DNA of 64,000 nucleotides from Tahibacter amnicola. GTDB lineage: Bacteria; Pseudomonadota; Gammaproteobacteria; Xanthomonadales; Rhodanobacteraceae. Position numbers and translations under genes: made by a program. The notes under the pieces were generated by a model, which did not search any database, was not told the DNA's origin, and worked only from the letters and a program-made list of their open reading frames with translations. Positions 8,446-17,044 of this stretch are shown here, one piece after another (within the stretch, counting starts at the first letter, position 1; every line of letters starts with the position of its first letter). The stretch is taken from the NCBI RefSeq assembly GCF_025398735.1, contig NZ_CP104694.1, positions 2,133,001-2,197,000 of the forward strand, given 5' to 3'.

Positions 8446-9450
8446 ATGCGCGCTCACCGCCTTGCCTTTGTGCTGGCAGTTCTTGGACTGGGTGTCTCGC
8501 CGGTTGCGCAGTCCTGGGGGAAGTTTGGCCACCTCACCGTCTGCGATCTGGCCTATCGCAACCTGACTCCCGACGCGCGGGTGGCACTGCAGACGCTGAT
8601 GCGCAGCCACAGCGGTGGCATCCTCGTCAAAGGCAAGGGCAATGTGCCGGATCGCACGTACACGTCGTTCAATGTCGGGTGCCTGGAAGAAGACGAAGTA
8701 CCGCGCAAGCATCCGAGCGATCACTTCATCAATATCGACCGTTCGACGACGGCGATCCATGAAGCCTGCCCCAACGGCACTGAGTGCATTCTTGCCGGTA
8801 TCCAGCGCGATTTCGGCATCCTGAAAGACGCCGGCCGCACGGATGAAGAGCGCGTGTTCTCCCTGATGTCACTCGGTCACTGGATCGGGGACATCCACCA
8901 GCCGCTGCATATCTCCTTCGCCGACGACCGCGGCGGAAACTGGATCAAGGTGCAGATGCAGGCCCGCTGCGGCACCTCGGGTTATCGCCCCGACAGCCTG
9001 CACGCGGTCTGGGATAACTGCCTTCTTGAAGCGCGGATGTTCGAGCGCGTACGCCAGAGGGTCGATTTCAAGACGACGTGGGGGCGGCGCACCATCACCT
9101 ACCGGGCCGTCGATACCTTGCTCGCGAATACCTCGCTGGCCGAGGAAAAGTCCTTTCTCGGCGCCGACGCCCGCGCCTGGGCGGACGAGTCGTACCAGGT
9201 CACGCTGCAACCCGACGTGAAGTACTGCGTGAAGGAAGGCAGTGAATGCCACTATTCCACGACGCAGCCCACCCTCGATTCCCAGGACAACCAGCGAACG
9301 CAGCCCATCAACGCCGCCTACCTCACGGCCTTTGGTGCGGTCGCCGAAGACCGCGTGCGCCGGGCGGGCTTTCGGCTCGCGGACCTCATCAACCAGGCGC
9401 TGGATCCGAACTACGCCGGGCCGGTTGCGGACGCGCCGCAGCGCGAATGA
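8446..9450 (+). CDS. Secreted S1/P1-type nuclease
   Basis: 334-residue exported zinc nuclease predicted to cleave single-stranded nucleic acid and release 5'-nucleotides in the periplasm or outside. A signal peptide (about residues 1-23) would be cut before Trp of WGKFGHLTV, whose N-terminal Trp is itself a zinc ligand in this family. Other ligands are visible in PSDHFINIDRS and LMSLGHWIGDIHQPLH followed by DDRGGN. Length fits the family (about 260-330). GGGAGAGG before the ATG is a strong ribosome-binding site. A second member of the wider zinc phospholipase/nuclease superfamily is encoded at 16004. Confidence 0.9.
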   Translation: MRAHRLAFVLAVLGLGVSPVAQSWGKFGHLTVCDLAYRNLTPDARVALQTLMRSHSGGILVKGKGNVPDRTYTSFNVGCLEEDEVPRKHPSDHFINIDRSTTAIHEACPNGTECILAGIQRDFGILKDAGRTDEERVFSLMSLGHWIGDIHQPLHISFADDRGGNWIKVQMQARCGTSGYRPDSLHAVWDNCLLEARMFERVRQRVDFKTTWGRRTITYRAVDTLLANTSLAEEKSFLGADARAWADESYQVTLQPDVKYCVKEGSECHYSTTQPTLDSQDNQRTQPINAAYLTAFGAVAEDRVRRAGFRLADLINQALDPNYAGPVADAPQRE

Positions 9451-9453
9451 CGC

Positions 9454-9882
9454 TCACGGACAACTTCCAAGGGCCGCATTACCCCCAAACCAACCTTTCC
9501 TGCTGGCTGTTGTTGCGCAGACAACCGTAGCGAGTCCCGGGCTTCCCGCCAGGATGGATTCGCAACCGGGGCCGGTGCCGTACACCGTGATTTCGCGGCA
9601 CGCGTACCGATAGCTGCTGCCCGTTCTGGCGAGTGTGCTGACGAAGGTTCCGCTGGGGAGGAAACGCCCGCCCAGCACCTGCTCCAGACGCATGACCTTG
9701 TCGTAGGTCAGCTGGTAGCCGATACCAGGGCGTCCGTTGGCGTCATCGTCCAACGCTTCCGCGTCGTCCCGAATACCCGCTTGCTTCACGGTCTCGCGTA
9801 AGTCATCTAACTCACGGTCGTCGTGAGAGTACGCCGCCAGCATCAGTTCATCGTTGGCCGTAAAGCGGGTTTGTATCAGCAT
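9454..9882 (-). CDS. Small protein of unknown function
   Basis: 142-residue protein, not recognised. The N-terminal half is charged (DDRELDDLRETVKQ, EALDDDANGRPG), the C-terminal half holds three Cys (YACREITVYGTGPGCES, VVCATTA). No signal peptide is visible. It lies 12 bases downstream of the membrane protein gene ending at 9895, so the two probably form an operon. It converges tail to tail, three bases apart, with the nuclease gene. Confidence 0.5.
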   Translation of the reverse strand: MLIQTRFTANDELMLAAYSHDDRELDDLRETVKQAGIRDDAEALDDDANGRPGIGYQLTYDKVMRLEQVLGGRFLPSGTFVSTLARTGSSYRYACREITVYGTGPGCESILAGSPGLATVVCATTASRKGWFGGNAALGSCP

Positions 9883-9894
9883 GGCGAACTCCAG

Positions 9895-10497
9895 TCAGCA
9901 GTAGCCGAAGAAGACGCAGGCACTACGCACGGCGAGCAGGGCGATCAGCACGATCGTACCGGTCAGGTAGGCGGCGAAAGAACACAGCCGTGATCGTCGT
10001 GCGGTGGCGTCCAGCCTGTGGTAGTCGTTGTTCAGATGGGCCTGAATGGCGTGCGGATAAAGGGTGTCGATCAGGCTGTCCAGCCGTTCCTGCGCGAGTC
10101 GCAACGCGCGGCCGGGCTCCGCCGTAGTCAATTCGTTCTCTGCCGTTGCAATGCGCTGCAGCGTCTGGTGGTCTTTGACGAGCTGAGTCCGCACGATCTC
10201 CAACCGGCGATGGGGATTGGAACGCAGATAGATGTCATACATGTCCTGGATGTAGTCGCGTGCCGAGGCATAGCGCTTGATCTCATCGGGACACTGGTAC
10301 TGATAGACGGCGATACCGATGGCGTAGAACACGCTGGCCGCATACAGCCAGCGCACGCTCATCGGTAACATCGGTTCCGAGCTGAAGTGGAGCACCTGCG
10401 CCAGGATCGGCACCGCGATCAACACCACATAAGACACATTGAAGTAGTGGACTTCGCCGAAACCACGGATGGTGCTCCATTTCGGATCAATGGCCAT
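9895..10497 (-). CDS. Predicted inner-membrane protein, three helices
   Basis: 200-residue protein with two hydrophobic helices near the N-terminus (about residues 20-38 and 49-67) and one near the C-terminus (about 175-195). Between them lies a soluble helical stretch of about 100 charged residues (RYASARDYIQDMYDIYLRS, QERLDSLIDTLYPHAI) that could form a coiled coil in the cytoplasm. No family recognised. It is the first gene of a likely pair with the gene at 9454-9882. Confidence 0.55.
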   Translation of the reverse strand: MAIDPKWSTIRGFGEVHYFNVSYVVLIAVPILAQVLHFSSEPMLPMSVRWLYAASVFYAIGIAVYQYQCPDEIKRYASARDYIQDMYDIYLRSNPHRRLEIVRTQLVKDHQTLQRIATAENELTTAEPGRALRLAQERLDSLIDTLYPHAIQAHLNNDYHRLDATARRSRLCSFAAYLTGTIVLIALLAVRSACVFFGYC

Positions 10498-11005
10498 GCC
10501 TTCATCCCGGATGCCACGGAACGATCCACGAGGCAGGGCGGGGTATGTCGGTCGCCACAGCCACGGTGTCGCGGAGTATCAAACTGGAAAGAGCGGCATG
10601 CAAGGCGACCGCGTCAGGGCTGGCGACCTGGCGATAGCGTGTTTGCCTGGTGTGGCCATCTCGGCAGGTTTCCGTGCCATGGCGGCCTCAGCGGCACCGA
10701 CGGGTTCTCCGGTATCGGTCCACATCAACACCAGGTCCGCCGTGACGCCGGTGCAACGCACTGCCGGCCTTCCTTGATGAATCGAAATTAACCGCGCGCG
10801 ATCGGCGGTCAACGGCCGGTTTGCGTTCGCGTTGGGGATCCCCTTGTCCAAATCCGGGAAAAATGGACACGGCACTGTATTCCTCGTCCATACGACCGTT
10901 GTGGCGAGGCTATACAGCGCTGGTCGGCAGTTCATGACGTGGCAGCGGCGTTCCGCCCTCGTCATTCCTGAACAGAAGGGCCGAACCCCACTCAAGGACT
11001 ACTCC
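10498..11005. other. Intergenic region upstream of the interrupted propeller gene
   Basis: About 500 bases between divergent genes. Short open frames on both strands (for example minus 10579-10995) have no signal peptide, domain or ribosome-binding site and look spurious. A TATACA hexamer at 10912 has no matching -35 element. I see nothing else supportable. Confidence 0.35.
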
Positions 11006-13222
11006 ATGAGCAAGATTGCTCGCTACTCCCAGACAAACCCCGTCCGCCAACGCCTGAAGCGCTTTCCAAACCGGCACGCACTCGCCGGTGTTCCCGTGTT
11101 GTACGGCATGCTTTGCGCTACCGCCGCCGCAACCGGCCTGCAGCCCGAACCGATCCCCCATGTGTTCCTCGGCAACGACAGCTTTATCAACGATGCCGTC
11201 GGGCAGCCTGATGGCGGCCTAGTGGTTTCCGGCATCTTCCATCGCATCAATGGGGTTCCGCGCAACCATGTGGCGCGCCTGCTACCCAATGGGGAGCTTG
11301 ATCCGCAATGGCAGCCGGACATCGTGCCGGCATCCACCGGTGCGGTCGCCACGGACGCGACCAGCGTGTATATCGCGAGTGAATCGGGGATCACCCGATT
11401 TCCGCCCAGCGGTCCGGCCATTGCCGATTCCCAGTGGGGCGTCGGCATCGACGGTGCGTATCGCGGGCTCGTGCTCCGGGATGGATGGTTGTACGCGCGA
11501 AGTTTTGATGAGCCGATGAACGTTGATCTGATCCGACGGTTCCTCATCGGGACAGGCAATGCGGATCCGACCTGGAACGTGCCCGCCGGCGGCTATGTGT
11601 TTGATATGGATTTCGATGAGCGGGGAAACCTCTTTGTCGTGGGGGCGTTCAGCGACATCGGCGGGACGGCCCGCAACGGGTTGGCCAAGCTGAACCCCGA
11701 TGGCGAGGTCGACCCGGTGTGGGACCCGGCTGCGCCACCGGCCGACCGCTACGTGGAACTGGCAGTCCACGCGGACAAGGTGATTGTTCGCGGCAGCTAT
11801 GGGCAGCTCGGCGGGTAGGCCGCGACCAACCTCGCGCGCGTATCCGCCATTACCGGCGCGCTCGACACGACCTGGCATCCGGCGATCACGGATGAACCCA
11901 CCGCAATCACGATCGACGCGCAGGGCGACCTCATCGCCGCCTACCGGCCGCCGCTGGCGCTGCGACGCTACGCAAAAGCAGACGGCAGCGACATGCCGGG
12001 CTGGCTGGCGCCCCGCCTCTACGCCAGTACCTTGACGCTCGATAAGGACACAGTCCTGCTCAATGGCGGCTTTGACGTTGATGGGCGCCTTAATCCGGGT
12101 GTCTGGCGCCTGGGCACCAACGGCCAGGTGATCGGCAAAGGTGTTCACGCGGAAGTCGCCACCGACGTACTGAGTGTTGCGCGGGATTCCCGTGGTGGCA
12201 CGGTGCTGGGGGGCTACTTTCGCAATGCCAACGGGGAATCGCGCACCGACGTGGCTCGCCTGAATGCAGACGGCAGTCTCGATGAGAATTGGCATCCTGT
12301 GCTCGATGGCGTCGTTACTGCCATGGCGACGGGCCCTTCCGGGAGTGTCTTCATTCTGGGCAATTTCAACAACGTCGACGGCGTACGCCGCGCTGGCCTC
12401 GCCAAGCTGCTGGCGGACGGATCACTCGACCGTAGCTGGAGCCCCGCATTGGGTTTCATTCCCGTGACGATGACCTTGGACGCGAATGGCGACCTTTACG
12501 TCGGCGGCAATGCCCGATCCGCTCAGCCCGACCAGCCCGTGCATGCTGTGCGGCACGTGTCGTCGGCTACCGGTGCGATCAACACGCAGTGGGCGCCTAC
12601 GTTTGTCGAGACGGCGGACCGCCCCGGCGTCAGGGTTCGTCGCATTGCCCTCCAGCAGGACTATCTCTTTGTCGAAGGTGATTTCAGCCGGGTCAACGCG
12701 ACTGATCGCAATGGCCTGGTGAAGATTTCAACGGCCGGCACGGGCGACGTCGACTCGCACTGGAACCCGCCCGTTGATGGCTACATCAGGGACATGGACG
12801 TGGACGGCGTGGATGGCATCTACATCGGTGGCGTCCAGTATGTGGACGATGAGGCGTATCCCTTTCTCGGCCGGTTTTCCACGCAGGGCGCAGGACTGCC
12901 GGACATGCGCTGGGGCGTGAAGCTGGATCCCGGTGGCGAGGTCGCAGACGTTGTCGTCGGTGCCGATGGTTCAGTCTACTTCAATGGTTCAAGCGGCAAA
13001 GCCTGGAGTATTCCTTTCGCCGCCGGCCTGGCGAAGTTCGATCGCCAGGGCAACCTCGACACTCAGTGGAACCCCGCTCTTGTCGATGCACGCATCGTCG
13101 GCACCGACAGCGACGGCATCTATGTGGGCGCAGCTCTGATGAAATTCGGCGACACCGCGCGCAACAGTGTCGCCAAGCTGCCCTACAATACCGACGCCAT
13201 CTTCCGTGACGGCTTCCAGTAG
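11006..13222 (+). pseudogene. Secreted delta-60-repeat beta-propeller protein, interrupted by an in-frame TAG
   Basis: The reading frame is intact from ATG 11006 to the stop at 13222 (739 codons) except for one TAG at 11816-11818. Sequence on both sides is clearly the same protein: repeats such as GGTARNGLAKLNPDGEVDPVW and, right after the stop, AATNLARVSAITGALDTTW, of the delta-60 propeller type. The N-terminus has a long basic leader with a hydrophobic segment (LAGVPVLYGMLCATAAATG), consistent with export. It ends DAIFRDGFQ, a short C-terminal motif shared with the protein ending at 49837. A true nonsense mutation, a readthrough site or a sequence error are all possible; no base shift is involved. 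Confidence 0.8.
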
Positions 13223-13634
13223 GTACCGTCAGTGAACATACCGAAGGGCGGTGCGATGCCGTCCTTCGGGGAACGGGATCACGCGCACCCGCACGCGTCG
13301 CCAGGCCGCAGCCTCTGTGCTCACCGCCGTGTAGATCGGTCGGATCGCGGCGGCGACGACCTTGCGGTCCTTCAGCTGGCCAGCTCAGGGCTGCTGTGGA
13401 TCAGATGCACGACGGAAGTCTGTACCGTTGTTCGGGAACACGGATTCGATGGCCACCGGCCGGCCATTCCATCAAAGGATTTAGATGCGCCGTGCACGCC
13501 GTTTCGCGGTTCCCGTCCCTGGCCGACGCTTGAGGTCAGCGGGCGAGGCACGTCGGTGAGCTGCGCCAGCTGTGCTAAAACAGCGCGAAATACGGCCAAT
13601 CGAAGCGGCGCGCTATGACGCAAGCCATTGAAGA
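13223..13634. other. Intergenic region between propeller gene and tRNA-Arg
   Basis: About 410 bases. Apart from the hairpin at 13241-13269 I see no supported gene: open frames at 13232-13618 (plus) and 13372-13623 (minus) are Arg/Ser/Pro-rich with no ribosome-binding site or domain. Confidence 0.35.
13241..13269 (+). terminator. Hairpin after the propeller gene
   Basis: An 11-bp stem (CCGAAGGGCGG with CCGTCCTTCGG, one G-U pair) and a seven-base loop start 18 bases after the propeller gene's stop. It has no T-tract; probable terminator by position. Confidence 0.4.
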
Positions 13635-13711
13635 TGGCGGCCCCGATACGATTCGAACGTACGACCTTCCCCTTAGGAGGGGGACGCTCTATCCAGCTGA
13701 GCTACGGGGCC
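13635..13711 (-). tRNA. tRNA-Arg (anticodon CCU)
   Basis: A 77-base cloverleaf reads on the minus strand. The acceptor stem GGCCCCG pairs with CGGGGCC; the D arm is GCTC...GAGC; the anticodon loop TCCTAAG presents CCT for AGG codons; the T arm holds GTTCGAAT. A discriminator G and an encoded CCA follow. AGG is rare in high-GC genomes such as this, so it decodes a rare Arg codon. Confidence 0.95.
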
Positions 13712-13919
13712 TTGAGATCCGGCGATTGATGGCCATCTCGGCGGCGCCGCCGCTTGCGGCAGGCTGGCCGGATGGCGGCGGCATTCTAACCGGGGCAGGG
13801 GGCAAAGGCGACGGGTGTCGCTTTCCACCCTGGCCGTGCGGACCGTGCCGCTGGCATCGTCCGCGGGCCCCGTTGTCCTCGCCGGTCGCTGTGATCGAAT
13901 CCCAAGACAAGGAAATGCC

Positions 13920-14426
13920 ATGACGTTGCCTGTACATGATGTCGCTGTCGGTACCTTTGCCCTGATGCTGCGGAACCTGTCGAAATTTCTCGACAAGGCC
14001 GAGGCGCATGCCACGAACAAGGGATTCGACGTCGCTGTGCTGGTCGGCGCGCGGCTGGCGCCGGACATGCTGCCGCTATCGCGCCAGATCCAGATCGCCA
14101 GCGACATGGCCAAGGGCGCCGCGGCGCGGCTGTCCGGCACGGAAATTCCGGTCTTCGAGGACACCGAGAGCACGCTGGCCGAGTTGCGCGAGCGCATCGA
14201 GAAGACCATCCGCTTTGTCGAGGGGATCGATCCGGCGAAGTTTGTCGGCGGCGAGTTCCGGGATATCACGATCCAGGTGCGCGATCGCACGTTCGAATTC
14301 AAGGGCCAGGTGTACCTGGCGACCTGGGCCTTGCCGAATTTCTATTTCCACGTCACCACGGCCTACAACATCCTGCGCCACAACGGCGTGGATCTGGGCA
14401 AACGCGATTTTCTCGGGCTGGTATGA
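13920..14426 (+). CDS. DUF1993-family protein
   Basis: 168-residue cytosolic protein of the DUF1993 family, a helical-bundle fold related to the DinB-like proteins; biochemical role unknown. Typical features are VGTFALMLRNLSKFLDKAEAHA at the start, PDMLPLSRQIQIASDMAKG in the middle and the WALPNFYFHVTTAYNILRHNGV ending found across the family. ATG 13920 is chosen because AAGGA precedes it and the family begins there; the frame is open further upstream. The gene is monocistronic: a strong hairpin follows its stop. Confidence 0.85.
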   Translation: MTLPVHDVAVGTFALMLRNLSKFLDKAEAHATNKGFDVAVLVGARLAPDMLPLSRQIQIASDMAKGAAARLSGTEIPVFEDTESTLAELRERIEKTIRFVEGIDPAKFVGGEFRDITIQVRDRTFEFKGQVYLATWALPNFYFHVTTAYNILRHNGVDLGKRDFLGLV

Positions 14427-14435
14427 TGCGCGCCT

Positions 14436-14460
14436 GCAGCCGGGGCAGCGCCCCGGCTGC
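14436..14460 (+). terminator. Hairpin terminator after the DUF1993 gene
   Basis: A perfect 11-bp GC-rich stem (GCAGCCGGGGC and its complement) with a three-base AGC loop begins nine bases after the DUF1993 stop. There is no T-tract. It separates that gene from the riboswitch-controlled unit downstream. Confidence 0.55.
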
Positions 14461-14498
14461 CTGACTGGCGCCCCCGGGCGCGGTCCATCCAGCGGCGA

Positions 14499-14557
14499 CC
14501 GGGACGGCCCGGCTGATCGAACTTCCCCACGAGGACGACCTCGCTGTTTCCGCGAGG
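14499..14557 (+). promoter_or_regulatory. Guanidine-II (mini-ykkC) riboswitch
   Basis: Two small hairpins each carry the diagnostic ACGR tetraloop: CCGGG-ACGG-CCCGG at 14499-14512 and CGAGG-ACGA-CCTCG at 14530-14543, joined by 17 bases. Two such loops upstream of an SMR-type gene are the signature of the guanidine-II riboswitch class. The sequence also shows a switching partner: CCTCGC at 14539-14544, half of the second hairpin, can pair instead with GCGAGG at 14552-14557, which contains the ribosome-binding site of the exporter gene. Guanidinium binding would stabilise the two ACGR hairpins and free the site, turning translation on. The mechanism is inference from base pairing and known members. 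Confidence 0.9.
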
Positions 14558-14563
14558 TGTGTG

Positions 14564-14881
14564 ATGTCCTGGATCCTGTTGTTTCTGGCCGGCCTGGCCG
14601 AGGTGTGCTGGGCGCTCGCCCTGCGCTATTGCGATGGCTGGTCACGCCCCTTGCCCCTGGCGGTCGCGTTGGCGGGGCTGGTCGCGAGCGTGATCCTTCT
14701 CGCCCTGGCTGTCAGGGAGGTTCCGCTTGGCACGGCGTATGCGGTCTGGACGGCCATCGGCGTGGTCGGTACCACCCTTGCCGGCATCCTCTGGTGGAAA
14801 GAAGTACCGGACCTGTCCCGGCTGGTCTGTCTGGCGCTGATCGTGGCCGGCGTGATCGGCCTGAAGTGGACGTCCGGCTGA
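14564..14881 (+). CDS. gdx: SMR-family guanidinium exporter (Gdx/SugE type)
   Basis: 105-residue inner-membrane protein with four transmembrane helices, expected to work as an antiparallel dimer exchanging guanidinium for protons. The central Glu13 is present (LAEVCWAL), and Trp16, Ser42, Tyr59 and Trp62 match the residues lining the substrate site in characterised Gdx proteins. These, with the guanidine-II riboswitch directly upstream, favour guanidinium export over multidrug efflux. ATG 14564 is preferred to the GTG at 14561 because GAGG at 14554-14557 is then well spaced and the protein starts as family members do (MSWILLFLAG). Confidence 0.92.
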   Translation: MSWILLFLAGLAEVCWALALRYCDGWSRPLPLAVALAGLVASVILLALAVREVPLGTAYAVWTAIGVVGTTLAGILWWKEVPDLSRLVCLALIVAGVIGLKWTSG

Positions 14882-15140
14882 CGCTACAGACGTTTACGCC
14901 GGCGCCCGCTTTGCCCGTCTGGAGGGCAGGAGTAAGCTGGTCCGGCAGATGCCGCACCGTTGCGGTCTCGCCGGCGGCGCGCAGGCCGATGCGTGCTGGT
15001 CGACAGGCTCCCGGGCGGCAATCCGTCGGTGCCGATGACGCTCCGCGTCACGCGCCTGTCCCGCGCGGGAGCCGGATCTCCCGCGTCCGCTCGCCATCGG
15101 TCGCGTTCCGCGCGGATGGGAACCGACCCGGGAGATCACC

Positions 15141-15614
15141 ATGTCCGAGCCACGTCTGCAGCAGTTCCTGCACGAGAACCACATCCAGTTCCAGACCATC
15201 CATCATTCGCGAGCCGTTACCGCCCGCGAGACAGCGCAACGCGCGCACGTTCCCGACAGTGCCCTGGCCAAGACGGTCGTCGTCAAGCTCGACGGTCGCC
15301 TGGCGATGGTGGTGCTGGCCGCCAACCAGCGCCTGGATCTGAGCGCGCTCAAGGAGGCCACCGGCGCAGGGTCGGCCGAACTGGCGCCCGAGTCCGAGTT
15401 CGCGCCGCTGTTCCCCGATTGCGAAACCGGCGCCATGCCGCCGTTCGGGAATCTCTACGGCATGGATGTGTATGTGGATGAAAGCCTGACCGACGACGAT
15501 GAGATCGCCTTCAATGCGGGCACGCATACCGAGCTCATCCGGATTCCCTACGCGCTGTTCGAGCAGCTGGTGCATCCGCGCCACCTGCGGCGCGTGCATC
15601 GCATCACGCATTGA
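15141..15614 (+). CDS. YbaK/EbsC-family aminoacyl-tRNA deacylase
   Basis: 157-residue protein of the YbaK / ProRS INS-domain family, which hydrolyses mischarged aminoacyl-tRNAs in trans. Family features include the N-terminal helix and HSRAVTARETAQ, the ALAKTVVVKLDGR segment with the conserved Lys, MVVLAANQRLDLSALKEATG, and the MPPFGNLYGMDVYVD and FNAGTHTELIRIP motifs. Length is full. Which mischarged tRNA is edited cannot be decided from sequence alone. ATG 15141 follows a GGGAG sequence. The gene seems to be a single unit, with a hairpin after its stop. Confidence 0.85.
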   Translation: MSEPRLQQFLHENHIQFQTIHHSRAVTARETAQRAHVPDSALAKTVVVKLDGRLAMVVLAANQRLDLSALKEATGAGSAELAPESEFAPLFPDCETGAMPPFGNLYGMDVYVDESLTDDDEIAFNAGTHTELIRIPYALFEQLVHPRHLRRVHRITH

Positions 15615-16003
15615 GAGAGCCGCCTGGCCGCCCCCTTGAGCCAAGGGGGCGTTGGCCCATTCTGCGCTTCCCGGCGCAGGGCGCCCCGGGGCGGGCCCGT
15701 TTGCTCGCCAGCCACGTGGACCGCTCGCCGTGGTGACGTGACGGCGGGATCCGTCCGCCTGCGCTCCGTGGCGCATTCCGACAATTAATGGATTTGCCGG
15801 CGCTGTATACACGCGGCGTCTCGACGACCGCGTCTGTCTGTCCTGCCCGTGTCGCGATGTCGTCGTCCCGGCGAAACGACTGTGTCATCGGAAGTACCTA
15901 GCTTTTCCATACTCCGGCGTCCGTTTGTGCGCATCCGTGGGGTGTGACGGATCTGCACCAGGGAATGCCGGCTTTCATTGTCGGAAAACGAGGGAGTCTG
16001 AGA
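15615..16003. other. Intergenic region before the phospholipase C operon
   Basis: About 390 bases. It contains the hairpin at 15630-15650, and a TATACA hexamer near 15807 that could belong to a promoter for the operon at 16004, without a good -35 partner. No further gene, RNA or repeat is supported. Confidence 0.35.
15630..15650 (+). terminator. Hairpin after the deacylase gene
   Basis: GCCCCCTT and AAGGGGGC form a perfect 8-bp stem around a GAGCC loop, 16 bases beyond the stop codon. There is no T-tract; likely terminator by position. Confidence 0.5.
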
Positions 16004-17041
16004 ATGCGCTTAGCGGGAGTGATCGGCGTAGGGATGTTGGCGTTCGCGGTGTCGCAGCAGGCGGGTGCCTGGTCGCAGGAGACGCACCGGCGCATCGTCC
16101 TGGATGCGGTTCAATACATGAAGAACAATCCGGCCACCACGCGCTACGCCAAGCTCGCGGCGTGGGCGCAGAGCGGTGGCGTCACGGTGGACCAGCTGGC
16201 GCAGACGATAGGACAGTCCGCCTACGACGTGGACGACTTCCAGGACACCTACATCTGTGGCGCCATCACCGGCGACTGCCAGCGCGCGCCGCTGTGGTCC
16301 CTGGCCGCTTCCCTGGCGCACTACACCTCGTTCTGGCATTTCCAGAACCACACGCGCGGCGCCGACGTGCACGGCAATGACTTTGGCGGCTACGACTACA
16401 GCCGCATGGCCCACCGCGGCGATGTCGACGAACTGGCTGCCGGCTGGCTGTGGAACGATCATCTGGACGACGGCAGCGGCGGCATGCGCGGCTTCTTCTC
16501 CGATGGTTCCAAGTACAACACCTACGGCATTACCGAGCGCAACTACCGCATCGGTAGCACGTCAACGGCGCAGATGTACGCCGACTACCAGAACTTCCCC
16601 TTCCAGCCTATCGACAATCTCGCCCAGTACTGGTGGTCGCAGTTCCTCAGCCGCCCGACGCCGCAGACCGTGGGCTACGTGCTGCATGCCACCGACCTGG
16701 TGCAGCCGCATCACACCTGGATGACCAGCGGCAACAACCATTCGGCGTGGGAGGGCTGGGTCAACGACTACTACTACAGCGAAGGCTTTAACAATCCGGC
16801 GCTGGTCACCGCAGCCCTGCAGGACGGCACGTTCACCCAGTGCGGCAGCACTGCTGCGACGGATATCCGGCCACTTCTGACCCAGGGCGGTGCTTACTCG
16901 TACCGCATCGGCGGCGTGGTGCTGTCGTCGACGGCCCACGATGACCGCTCGCGGATCGCACGGCAGGCGATTCCCCATGCCATCGCTATGACGGTGTCCG
17001 TGCTCAATTGCGCGGCCGAGCGCGTCGCGCGGGTGCCCTGA
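16004..17041 (+). CDS. Secreted zinc-dependent phospholipase C family protein
   Basis: 345-residue exported enzyme of the zinc-dependent phospholipase C / S1-P1 nuclease superfamily. A signal peptide (MRLAGVIGVGMLAFAVSQQAGA) would leave Trp as the mature N-terminus (WSQETHRR), the first zinc ligand. Further ligand-type residues are in SLAHYTSFWHFQNH and GYVLHATDLVQPHHTWMTSG followed by HSAWEGWV, as in bacterial phospholipases C. ATG 16004 is set by AGGGAG at 15991-15996 and by the signal peptide. It heads a three-gene operon with a peptidyl-prolyl isomerase (three bases downstream) and a small exported protein, which may help it fold. The substrate is not proven. Confidence 0.8.
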   Translation: MRLAGVIGVGMLAFAVSQQAGAWSQETHRRIVLDAVQYMKNNPATTRYAKLAAWAQSGGVTVDQLAQTIGQSAYDVDDFQDTYICGAITGDCQRAPLWSLAASLAHYTSFWHFQNHTRGADVHGNDFGGYDYSRMAHRGDVDELAAGWLWNDHLDDGSGGMRGFFSDGSKYNTYGITERNYRIGSTSTAQMYADYQNFPFQPIDNLAQYWWSQFLSRPTPQTVGYVLHATDLVQPHHTWMTSGNNHSAWEGWVNDYYYSEGFNNPALVTAALQDGTFTQCGSTAATDIRPLLTQGGAYSYRIGGVVLSSTAHDDRSRIARQAIPHAIAMTVSVLNCAAERVARVP

Positions 17042-17044
17042 TTC

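Noticed and set aside
10579-10995. 138-codon open frame on the minus strand in an intergenic region
   Set aside because: No ribosome-binding site, domain or signal sequence; composition like noise.
13232-13618. 128-codon open frame after the propeller gene
   Set aside because: Overlaps a probable terminator hairpin, has no ribosome-binding site and no recognisable sequence.
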